64,000 nt of DNA, from NCBI RefSeq assembly GCF_001613065.1, contig NZ_BDBQ01000069.1:1-64000 (forward strand), in the 5' to 3' direction. Of this stretch, positions 40,030-47,858 are shown in pieces (within the stretch, counting starts at the first letter, position 1; each line of letters starts with the position of its first letter). The notes under the pieces are model-generated. The model worked only from the letters and a program-made list of their open reading frames with translations. It made no database searches and was not told where the DNA came from. Source of the DNA: Nocardia miyunensis NBRC 108239. Its GTDB lineage: Bacteria; Actinomycetota; Actinomycetes; Mycobacteriales; Mycobacteriaceae. Position numbers and translations under genes: made by a program.

Positions 40030-41865
40030 CTACGGTCGCAGCAGCGAGTCGAGAATTCGGGTGGCGACCTCGGCCGGTGTGCCGTCCTCGGGTGTGATGA
40101 CGACATCGGCGTGTTCGGGACGTTCGTACGGCGAGTCGATTCCGGTGAAATCACGGATCTGCCCGGCCCGCGCCCGCGCGTACAGGCCCTTCGGATCGCG
40201 GCGCTCACACACTTCCAGCGGCGTGTCGACGAAGATCTCGTCGAACGGCAGACCCCGGTCCGCGTGCACCTGCCGCGCCTGCTCCCGCTGCTCGGCGAAC
40301 GGGCTGATCAGCGAAACGATCACCACCACACCGGCATCGGCGAACAGGGCAGCGACCTCCGCGACGCGCCGGATGTTCTCCCGGCGGTCCGCATCGGAGA
40401 AGCCCAGATCCGCGTTCAGACCGTGCCGCAGATTGTCACCGTCGAGCAAATAGGCCGGGCGACCCGAATTCACCAGTCGCCGTTCCAATTCCACGGCGAT
40501 CGTGGACTTCCCGGAACCCGACAGCCCGGTCAGCCACAGGGTCGCCCCGGCGCTGGCCCGCTCGGCGCGCTCGACCGCCGAACTGTGCCAGACGATCTCG
40601 TTGCGCCGGCCGGTCTCGCGCGCGACGATCATGCCCGCGGCCACCGTCCGATTGGTCACCTCGTCGATCAGGATGAAACTGCCGGTGCGGCGGTTGTCAC
40701 GGTACGGATCGAACATCAGCGGCACCCGGCCGCTCAGCCGCACCCGGCCGATATCGTTGAGCGCCAGGCCGTCCGCGTCCTCGACGCGATGCAGGGTGTT
40801 CACGTCGAGGCGATAGTCCAGCTCGCTCACCCGCACCCGCGCGGACTGGGCCGCGGTGCGGATGGTGTAGTCCGTGCCCGGCCGCAACACCGCCTCGTCG
40901 TCGAACCAGCACACCGTCGCATCGATCTCCCGATCGATATGGGGCCGGTTGGCCGGACGCGCGAGCATATCCCCGCGCCCGATGTCGAGTTCGTCCTCCA
41001 GCGACAGCGAGATGGCCATTCCGGTGAACGCCTCGTCCACCTTGCTCCCGCCCGGACCCCAGATTCGCGCGACCCGGCTGGTCCGCCCCGACGGCAGCAC
41101 CACTACCTCATCGCCCGGTTTGAAGATGCCGCCCGCGACCGTCCCGGCATAGCTGCGCGGTTCATCCGCAGAGGGCCGCAACACATACTGCACCGGCAGG
41201 CGGGCGTCGATCAGATTGCGGTCCGAGGCGATGTGCACATCCTCGAGATGAGCCAGCAGCGGCGCGCCCGGATACCACGGCATCCGCGCGGAGGATTCGA
41301 CCACGTTGTCGCCCAGCAGGGCCGACACCGGGACGAAACTCAGATCGCCGACGGTCAGCTTCGCGGCGAAATCGGCGAATTCCGAACGTATCTCGTCGAA
41401 CCGCTCGCGCGAGAAGTCCACCAGATCCATCTTGTTGACGCAGACCACCAGGTGTGGAACGCCCAGCAGCGCGGCCAGGAACGCGTGCCGCCGGGTCTGC
41501 TCGACCACGCCCTTGCGCGCGTCGATCAGGATCAGCGCCAGATCGGCGGTGGACGCGCCGGTCACCATGTTCCGGGTGTACTGCACGTGTCCGGGGGTGT
41601 CGGCGATGATGAATTTCCTTCGCGGCGTGGCGAAGTAGCGGTAGGCGACGTCGATCGTGATGCCCTGTTCGCGTTCCGCGCGCAGCCCGTCGGTCACCAG
41701 CGCCAGATCCGCCGCCCCGTCGCCGCGTTGCGCGCTGACCCGTTCGATGGCCGCGAGCTGATCGCTGAACAGGTTCTTGGAGTCGAAGAGCAGACGGCCG
41801 ATCAGGGTGGACTTGCCGTCGTCGACGCTACCCGCGGTCGCCAGCCGTAACAGATTGCGGCTCAT
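40030..41865 (-). CDS. cysNC: Bifunctional sulfate adenylyltransferase subunit 1 / APS kinase
   Basis: 611-residue fusion. The N-terminal EF-Tu-like GTPase CysN (about 1-420) has GSVDDGKSTLIGRLL, DTPGHVQYTRNM and VNKMDLVD; the C-terminal APS kinase CysC (about 440-611) has WLTGLSGSGKST, DGDNLRHGLN and FVDTPLEVCERRDPKGLY. With CysD it makes APS from sulfate and ATP, then phosphorylates it to PAPS. ATG 41865 shares a base with the cysD stop (TGATG). Placement ahead of a sulfotransferase implies the PAPS is used for sulfation. Confidence 0.96.
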   Translation of the reverse strand: MSRNLLRLATAGSVDDGKSTLIGRLLFDSKNLFSDQLAAIERVSAQRGDGAADLALVTDGLRAEREQGITIDVAYRYFATPRRKFIIADTPGHVQYTRNMVTGASTADLALILIDARKGVVEQTRRHAFLAALLGVPHLVVCVNKMDLVDFSRERFDEIRSEFADFAAKLTVGDLSFVPVSALLGDNVVESSARMPWYPGAPLLAHLEDVHIASDRNLIDARLPVQYVLRPSADEPRSYAGTVAGGIFKPGDEVVVLPSGRTSRVARIWGPGGSKVDEAFTGMAISLSLEDELDIGRGDMLARPANRPHIDREIDATVCWFDDEAVLRPGTDYTIRTAAQSARVRVSELDYRLDVNTLHRVEDADGLALNDIGRVRLSGRVPLMFDPYRDNRRTGSFILIDEVTNRTVAAGMIVARETGRRNEIVWHSSAVERAERASAGATLWLTGLSGSGKSTIAVELERRLVNSGRPAYLLDGDNLRHGLNADLGFSDADRRENIRRVAEVAALFADAGVVVIVSLISPFAEQREQARQVHADRGLPFDEIFVDTPLEVCERRDPKGLYARARAGQIRDFTGIDSPYERPEHADVVITPEDGTPAEVATRILDSLLRP

Positions 41866-42770
41866 CAGAAGTAGCCCTCTCGCTTGCGATCCTCCATGCC
41901 GGACTCGGAGATCCGGTCGTCCGCGCGAGTCGCCCCGCGTTCGGTCAGCCGGGTGACGGCGGTTTCGGCGATCACCGCGGCCGGATCGGCGGCCTCGCTG
42001 CCCACACAGCCGGTGCAGGTCGCGTCGCCGACGGTGCGGAAGCGCACGGTCGCCTCGAAAACCGGCTCACTCTCGCGCGGGGTCAGAAAGCGGTTGTCGG
42101 CCAGCAGCATTCCGTCGCGCCGGAACACCCGCCGCCGATGCGCGTAGTACAGCGAGGGCAGGTCCACCGCCTCCCGGTCGATGTACTCCCAGATGTCCAG
42201 CTCGGTCCAGTTGGACAGCGGGAACACCCGAATGTGCTCGCCCGCACGGTGTCTGCCGTTGTAGAGATTCCAGATCTCCGGCCGCTGCGCCCGCGGCTCC
42301 CACGCGCCGAACTCGTCGCGGAAGCTGAACACCCGTTCCTTGGCCCGCGCCTTCTCCTCGTCGCGGCGCGCCCCGCCGAACACCGCGTCGAAGCGGTGCT
42401 CCCCGATCGCGCGCAACAGGGTTGTGGTCTGCAGCCGATTACGCGTCTCGCCCGGACGCTCATGCACCCGGCCGGCATCGATGTCGTCCTGCACCCGGGC
42501 CACCAGCAGCCGGGCCCCGGCCCGCTCCGCGGCGCGGTCGCGGAACTCGATCACCTCGTCGAAATTGTGGCCGGTGTCGATGTGCAGCAGCGCGAACGGC
42601 AGCGGCGCGGGCCAGAACGCCTTGCGCGCCAGCTCCAGCATCACAGCCGAATCCTTACCCCCGGAGAACAGCAGCACCGGCCGCTCGAAGGTCGCCGCGA
42701 CCTCGCGGAAGATATGCACCGATTCGGCCTCGAGGGCCGCCAGATGCGACAGCTCGTATCCCGTCCGCAT
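41865..42770 (-). CDS. cysD: Sulfate adenylyltransferase subunit 2
   Basis: 301-residue ATP-pyrophosphatase-type subunit. The PP-loop LFSGGKDSAVMLELARKAF is near residue 40; IDTGHNFDEVIEFRD, GGARRDEEKARAKERVFSFRD and the C-terminal DRKREGYF are standard for CysD. Adenylates sulfate, powered by GTP hydrolysis in CysN. ATG 42770 is preferred over an upstream GTG. First gene of the sulfation operon, divergent from the IclR-type gene. Confidence 0.95.
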   Translation of the reverse strand: MRTGYELSHLAALEAESVHIFREVAATFERPVLLFSGGKDSAVMLELARKAFWPAPLPFALLHIDTGHNFDEVIEFRDRAAERAGARLLVARVQDDIDAGRVHERPGETRNRLQTTTLLRAIGEHRFDAVFGGARRDEEKARAKERVFSFRDEFGAWEPRAQRPEIWNLYNGRHRAGEHIRVFPLSNWTELDIWEYIDREAVDLPSLYYAHRRRVFRRDGMLLADNRFLTPRESEPVFEATVRFRTVGDATCTGCVGSEAADPAAVIAETAVTRLTERGATRADDRISESGMEDRKREGYF

Positions 42771-42861
42771 CACACTTCTCACCCACTCACCGCGACGGAT
42801 CGTCTACACCACGCATACCTGGATCCGGCCCGTCCGGCAGAATCCTGATCGGAGTTGCGAT

Positions 42862-42875
42862 GTCGAATATTCGAC
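42862..42875. promoter_or_regulatory. Perfect 14-base palindrome between cysD and iclR
   Basis: GTCGAATATTCGAC, followed 6 bases later by CGTTCGATATTG, which repeats the TTCGA/ATATT elements. It lies 92 bases from cysD and 16 bases before the regulator GTG, in the only intergenic space the divergent genes share. Likely operator for the IclR-type protein. Confidence 0.6.
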
Positions 42876-42891
42876 GCTATCGTTCGATATT

Positions 42892-43836
42892 GTGACACCG
42901 ACGATAGGCCCGAAACGCCGCGCCGGTCAAGAACCTGTTCCAGAAAGTGGTTCGGCCGCGCCCGCCTCACCGCCCACGCACCGTGTCGTCCAGGTGATCG
43001 GACTGCTGTCCCGGCACGTCGGGGACCATCTGTCGCTGGCGCAGATCGTCCGCGAGACGGACCTGTCCCGCGCCACCGCGCACGCGGTACTCGCCCAGCT
43101 CACCACCGATCACTGGACGGTGCGCGACGCCGACGGCAATTACGGGCTGGGCCTGGGCCTGCTCACCGTCGCCCGGCGCGCCGAGGCCGCCTTCCCGCTG
43201 CGACGCCTGGCCCTGGCCCCGATCCGCGAGTTCTCCGCACGTCAGGGCATTCCGGTGTTCCTCGCCGAACGTGAGGACGGGGCGATCGTCATCACCGAGG
43301 TCGCGGGCACCCCGACGCTGCCGTGGATCCGGCCGGGCCGCCGCCTGCCGCTCGCACCGCCGGTGGTCCGCGAATTCCTGGCCTGGGCGCCCGATGCCGA
43401 CCGCGAGACCTGGCTCGGCCATGCCGATCCGGCGCATCGCGAACGCCTGGTCGCGGTCCTGGAAGCGGTGCGCACCCGCGGCTACTCGGTCGAGCGCCTG
43501 GCCGACGACTCGGCCCCCATGCTCGAAGCGCTTGCCGCGCTGCGCAACTCGCCCGTCACCGATCCGCTGCGAAACCGGCTCGGCGCGATGATCGCCGATC
43601 TCATCACCATCGACTACCTGCCCGACGAACTGGGCCCGGTCAACGCGGTCGTCACCGTCGCGGCCCCGATCTTCCTCGGATCCACGGTCGGCGCCGCCGT
43701 CGTCGCCTGCCCCGACACCCGCCTGTCGGCCGAGGAACTCACCGCCCTCGGCACCGCGACGCGCGAAGTGGCCGATTCCCTCACCGCGGCCCTGCGTCAG
43801 GACACCGGGCCGATGCGCATTTCCCCGCCCATCTGA
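42892..43836 (+). CDS. IclR-family transcriptional regulator
   Basis: 314 residues. N-terminal winged HTH (about 22-85: VVQVIGLLSRHVGDHLSLAQIVRETDLSRATAHAVLAQL) then an IclR-type effector domain (about 95-305, with PVFLAERE and VVTVAAPIF). The long frame upstream is not coding; the GTG at 42892 lies at the end of the palindromic region and begins the first plausible protein. Divergent from cysD, it most likely senses a metabolite and controls the sulfation operon and itself. Lacks the usual C-terminal Cys-containing signature, so effector class is unknown. Confidence 0.8.
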   Translation: MTPTIGPKRRAGQEPVPESGSAAPASPPTHRVVQVIGLLSRHVGDHLSLAQIVRETDLSRATAHAVLAQLTTDHWTVRDADGNYGLGLGLLTVARRAEAAFPLRRLALAPIREFSARQGIPVFLAEREDGAIVITEVAGTPTLPWIRPGRRLPLAPPVVREFLAWAPDADRETWLGHADPAHRERLVAVLEAVRTRGYSVERLADDSAPMLEALAALRNSPVTDPLRNRLGAMIADLITIDYLPDELGPVNAVVTVAAPIFLGSTVGAAVVACPDTRLSAEELTALGTATREVADSLTAALRQDTGPMRISPPI

Positions 43837-44435
43837 CGACGACACCATCCCCGGGGCGATACACCCAGCAGGTCCAACCGAAAGCACCCACCACCGCGAC
43901 GACCACGCCGCGGGCCCGCCGCCCAGCCCGGCTGACCACACCCACCCAAGCTCAACCGACGCCGCCATCAGTTCCGCCGAGAACCCTGTCACCGGCCGAA
44001 CGCCCACTGTCCGGCCCGGCCGACGACGCCGTCCCGGCTCAACCAACGCCGCCGCCAGTTCGGCCGACAACACCTGCCGCCCAGCCTGGTCGAACGCTCC
44101 CCCCCGGCCCGGCCGACGATGTCTGCCGCCCGCTCCGACCGAAATGTGCCCCGAACCGGCCGACAGCGTGCCCGCTCGACTCGGTCCCGCGGTTCACCAG
44201 AGGTCCCACGAGTATCCCGAGCACCAATTCGCCCAGGTGCGGCCCACCGCGACCGGCGCCGGGTCCGAGACCGCAGGCGAGACCGGACCGGACCGCCGCG
44301 CAGGACGCCTAATCACCTGTGGCGCACCGGAATCGCCCAGTTCAACCTGCCCGGGAATATGTTCACCGGCGAGTCTTCGATCCGCCACACCTTCGGGGCA
44401 GACGGGAGGGGCGATCTGTGGTTATCTTGGAGGCC
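43837..44435 (+). repeat. C-rich intergenic region with an imperfect tandem repeat of about 87 bases
   Basis: Two adjacent copies begin at 43951 and 44038, each starting CTCAACC(G/A)ACGCCGCC, continuing with AGTTC(C/G)GCCGA, then TCGAAC or CCGAACGC and a shared CGGCCCGGCCGACGA. The second copy has small insertions. No credible gene occupies the 600 bases. Similar degenerate elements recur at 52676-52901. Confidence 0.55.
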
Positions 44436-45716
44436 ATGAGCACGTCGCTGGCCGCCCTTCCGGAGGAATATCTACCGCGCGATACCGCGGATGTCGTTCG
44501 CACCGTACGAGATTCACGACCGCAACCGCTGACCATCCGCGGCGGCGAGCGCAGCAGCGATAACGAGGACGAGCCCGGCCCGCCCGACCGCCGCATCGTC
44601 ATGTCCCTACGCCGGATGAACCGGGTACAGGCCGTGGACGCCGAGGCACGGCAGGTGCGGGTGCAGGCCGGTGCGCGGCTGTCGGATATCGACCGCACCC
44701 TCGCGGCGCACGGATTGGGCCTGCCCATCGTCGGCGACCACCGGGAGATCACCGCGGGCGGTTTCGCCGCGGTCGGCGGGCTGTCTACCGCCTCGCACCG
44801 GTACGGCATGTTCAGCGACAATGTCCTCGGGCTCGAATACGTCGATCCGGAAGGCAGATTCGGCACCTGCGGGCGCACCCATCACGCCGATCGCTTCCAC
44901 CGCATTCTCGGCGGTGCGGGCCGCACCGGCATCATCACCGCGCTCACCCTGCAGGCCGTCGAGGTCGACAAGGATCACACCTGGCTGACCTCGGACGCGC
45001 ACCGCTTCCTGGATTTCGACGGTTTCGTGGAGCACACCCTAACCGCGATCGAGCAGCCCGGCGACGCGATGTTGCAGGTCGGCCGGTGGGTCGACACCGC
45101 GCCGCTGCGGGTCTCGCGTCCGGTCGGCACCGGCAACATCCAACTAGGCACAGTGCGTTTCGGCCAGTGGTCCAGCCTGCACCCCACCACCGCGACGCCC
45201 TCGCTGCGGGCCCGCCGCGAACTCGGTTCCCGCGCACGCAAATCCCTCGGCGCGATCGCCTCGGCAGCGGGCGGGCGCGCGGGCATGCCCGTGCGCAACG
45301 CGGCCGCCGGTGCGCTGATGTTCTCCCCGAAGGTGCTCACCCTGCGCGATGCGGAATACCTCGCCGATACGGTGATCAGCACCTCCGAACGCGGACCCGC
45401 CTACCGCGCAGCGGTTTTCGCGCCGCTGTCGACCTACACCGCGGTCTTCCACCGACTACACGATCTGTTCTCCGAACACCGCGAACGCAACGAGTGCTTC
45501 ACCGTGATCTCCGCCCTCACCTACGGCGTGCGCTCCCCCTACCTGCACGAACTCGCCGACGAAGACCACGGCTTCATCAGCTTCACCTGCCGCCTCCGCC
45601 CCGCCACCGCCTTCACCGGCCGTTCGGGCACCGCCGACGCCCTCCGCGAGATCAACACCGCGATCGACGACATCTGCCGTTCCGAACGCGCCCGCCGCTA
45701 CCACGCGGCCGAATAA
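44436..45716 (+). CDS. FAD-linked oxidoreductase (VAO/PCMH family)
   Basis: 426 residues. N-terminal FAD-binding PCMH domain (about 25-200): LTIRGGERSS in the flavin pyrophosphate position, VQAGARLSDIDRTLAAHGLGLPIVGDHREITAGG, ILGGAGRTGIITALTLQ. The C-terminal half is less conserved and has HExx-type but no obvious family motif. It has no membrane segment or signal. The start is ATG 44436 because TTGGAGG lies directly upstream; the longer frame has no site. Function unknown; a role with the neighbouring sulfation genes is possible but unsupported. Confidence 0.78.
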   Translation: MSTSLAALPEEYLPRDTADVVRTVRDSRPQPLTIRGGERSSDNEDEPGPPDRRIVMSLRRMNRVQAVDAEARQVRVQAGARLSDIDRTLAAHGLGLPIVGDHREITAGGFAAVGGLSTASHRYGMFSDNVLGLEYVDPEGRFGTCGRTHHADRFHRILGGAGRTGIITALTLQAVEVDKDHTWLTSDAHRFLDFDGFVEHTLTAIEQPGDAMLQVGRWVDTAPLRVSRPVGTGNIQLGTVRFGQWSSLHPTTATPSLRARRELGSRARKSLGAIASAAGGRAGMPVRNAAAGALMFSPKVLTLRDAEYLADTVISTSERGPAYRAAVFAPLSTYTAVFHRLHDLFSEHRERNECFTVISALTYGVRSPYLHELADEDHGFISFTCRLRPATAFTGRSGTADALREINTAIDDICRSERARRYHAAE

Positions 45717-45811
45717 CCGCCTGCCCTCCGGCGGTACGCGTGCGAGTAAACACGCGTACTGCCGGATGGGTACACCGGAAACGAGAGACAACAGCCGAAG
45801 GCACGACATGA

Positions 45812-45846
45812 AAAGCGGCCCCGGTCCAGTGGACCGGGGCCGCTTT
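45812..45846. terminator. Strong bidirectional terminator
   Basis: Sixteen-base perfect stem AAAGCGGCCCCGGTCC / GGACCGGGGCCGCTTT around AGT, between the convergent FAD oxidase and ctaF genes, ending in TTT. Confidence 0.85.
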
Positions 45847-45857
45847 CGCTGCGAAGA

Positions 45858-46274
45858 CTAGTGCTTCTCGGGACCGATGTGGTACTCGAACACCAGACCG
45901 GCCGCCGCGGTCAGGATGCAGATGACGCCGATGGCGATCAGCCAGAGCTGGAAGAACGCGAACCCGATGGCGGTGATCGCGGCCGCGCCGGCCAGGCTGA
46001 CGGGCCAGAAGCTACCGGGCGAGAAGAAGCCCAGATCGCCGGCGCCGTCCACGATCTCGGCCTCCTCGTAGTCTTCCGGACGCAGGTCCAGACGACGGGC
46101 GACGAAGCGGAAGTACGTGCCGACGATGAGGGTCAGGCCCGCGGTCAGCACGATCGCGGTGGTGCCCGCCCACTCCACACCGGTATTGGACTGGCCGGTG
46201 AAGAAGGCGTAGATGACGGCCACGATGATGAAGAACACCGTGAGCAGCTCGAAGATGCGTGCTTCGACCTTCAT
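45858..46274 (-). CDS. ctaF: Cytochrome c oxidase subunit IV (actinobacterial CtaF)
   Basis: 138-residue protein with four membrane segments (about 8-26, 38-55, 93-110, 113-130) and a charged loop RRLDLRPEDYEEAEIVDGAG between the second and third. Matches the small actinobacterial subunit IV encoded directly after ctaC. Part of the aa3 oxidase in the bcc-aa3 supercomplex. Ends at a strong terminator. Start 13 bases after the ctaC stop. Confidence 0.93.
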   Translation of the reverse strand: MKVEARIFELLTVFFIIVAVIYAFFTGQSNTGVEWAGTTAIVLTAGLTLIVGTYFRFVARRLDLRPEDYEEAEIVDGAGDLGFFSPGSFWPVSLAGAAAITAIGFAFFQLWLIAIGVICILTAAAGLVFEYHIGPEKH

Positions 46275-46287
46275 GTCAGTTCAGTCC

Positions 46288-47388
46288 TCAGTTGCTCTGC
46301 TGGGCCTCGGTCGCCGAACGCAGGGTGCGGTCGGTGTTGAACGGGTGCGTGGACACCGCCACCGGCGACTCGCCGATGTCGGCCAGCGCCTCGGCATTGG
46401 TCTTCCCGGCCTCGCGGTCGGCCATGTACTTGTCGAACTTCTCCGGCGTCACCGCCCGGACCTCGAAGTTCATCATCGAATGGTACGTACCGCACATCTC
46501 CGCGCACCGGCCGACGAAGGCGCCTTCCTTCTCGATCTTGGAGATCTGGAAGATGTTGTCGGAGTGGTTCTCCTTCGGATCCGGCATCACGTCGCGCTTG
46601 AACAGGAACTCCGGCACCCAGAAGGAGTGGATGACGTCGGCCGAGGCGAGCTGGAACTCGATGACCCGGTTGGTCGGCAGGACCAGCACCGGAACCTCGG
46701 TGCTGGAACCGACGGTCTCGACCTTGTCGTAGTGCAGGTAGCTGATGTCGTTGCCGGGCAGGCCGTGGTCCGGGCCGGGCTGCGCGTGGCCGTCCTTGCG
46801 GCGCTCCTTGTACTCGTCGATGATCTGCTGGTCCAGGCCCTGACGGGTGTGGTCGACACCGTCGTAGACCTGGCCGTTCTGATCGACCTTCTGGTAGCCG
46901 AACTTCCAGTTCCACTGGAACGCGGTCACATCCACGACCACGTTCGGATTGGACACCTTCTCGGCCACGTAGTTCTGCACGACGACGGTGAAGTAGAACA
47001 ACACCGCGATGATCACGAACGGAATCGCGGTGTAGGTCAGCTCCAGCGGCACGTTGTACCCGGTCTGGCGGGGGAACTCCGGGGAGTTCGGCTTCTTGCG
47101 GTGGAAGGTGACGGTCCAGAACGTCAGACCCCACACCAGCACACCCATCGCCAGCGCGGCGATGACCGACCAGGTCCACAGCTCCCGCATCTTGGTCCCC
47201 TGCGGGGTGACACCCGAGGGCCACCCGAACCGCAGCACGGGGTTGTCGATCGAGCAGCCGGATACGGCGATGACAGTGATCCCCAGGGACACCGCCAGCC
47301 CGGCCCGCCGAAGCATGCGGCCTCGTCCGCCGGAGGTAGCGCCCCCGTCGGGCCGCGCCCCTATCGCTTCGCTCGCCTTGTGCGCCAC
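46288..47388 (-). CDS. ctaC: Cytochrome c oxidase subunit II
   Basis: 366 residues. Lipoprotein-type signal with VSGC after a hydrophobic stretch, two membrane segments, then the periplasmic CuA domain with the ligand motif CAEMCGTYHSMM and a His in VIHSFWVPEF. An extra ~60-residue charged insert before the CuA domain (KVDQNGQVYDGVDH and KERRKDGHAQPG) is characteristic of actinobacterial CtaC and contacts QcrC. GTG 47388 is chosen over a GTG 60 bases upstream because AGGAAGG lies nine bases before it. CtaC-ctaF are co-transcribed. Confidence 0.95.
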   Translation of the reverse strand: MAHKASEAIGARPDGGATSGGRGRMLRRAGLAVSLGITVIAVSGCSIDNPVLRFGWPSGVTPQGTKMRELWTWSVIAALAMGVLVWGLTFWTVTFHRKKPNSPEFPRQTGYNVPLELTYTAIPFVIIAVLFYFTVVVQNYVAEKVSNPNVVVDVTAFQWNWKFGYQKVDQNGQVYDGVDHTRQGLDQQIIDEYKERRKDGHAQPGPDHGLPGNDISYLHYDKVETVGSSTEVPVLVLPTNRVIEFQLASADVIHSFWVPEFLFKRDVMPDPKENHSDNIFQISKIEKEGAFVGRCAEMCGTYHSMMNFEVRAVTPEKFDKYMADREAGKTNAEALADIGESPVAVSTHPFNTDRTLRSATEAQQSN

Positions 47389-47858
47389 GCTCAACGCCTT
47401 CCTGGTCGTCCATCCGACTCGGCGCCGCCCGGGTGGGCCGGACGGCACATTTTCAGCACGTTCGGAAAACTCACCGGCAGACCGCGCAAACGCGCGGTCG
47501 ACCTCGGGAGTTCCCGAGTACTACGCAGCGTAGACCAAACCGGGTACCGCGTTGTGCGCGGGTCGGATTCGACACTCCGAAGAGGGAGACTGCGACGTAG
47601 ACCGGTTCGACCGGTCGACTTTCGACCGAGGTTACGGCGTTGCGGACCCTACTGGATGCCGCGACCCGAACGATACCGGCGGGTAGGGCCCGCCTCTACC
47701 ACGGAATCCTCCATGTATGACACCACTCCCGGGGGCGGGGGATGCCGATTCGAGGCAGAATGATTCCGGAATCATTCCGCGGTACGGCATACTCGCGGAC
47801 TGGGTTTCGATCTGCTGCCCGCCCTACCCCCGATCCCGGAAATGAGGTTCCTCACGCC
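47389..47858. other. Divergent ctaC/asnB intergenic region
   Basis: 470 bases with no gene. It contains the promoters of ctaC (minus) and asnB (plus), a 20-base palindrome close to asnB, and several TCGACCGGTCGA-type short inverted repeats around 47600-47630. No RNA element recognised. Confidence 0.4.
47758..47777 (+). promoter_or_regulatory. Perfect 20-base palindrome upstream of asnB
   Basis: GAATGATTCCGGAATCATTC. It ends ten bases before CATACT (47788-47793), a plausible asnB -10, so it covers the -35/spacer region. Candidate operator for an unknown regulator. Confidence 0.55.

Noticed and set aside
40021..41850. 609-codon plus-strand frame opposite cysNC
   Set aside because: His/Arg/Gln-rich shadow frame; the minus strand encodes all CysN and CysC motifs.
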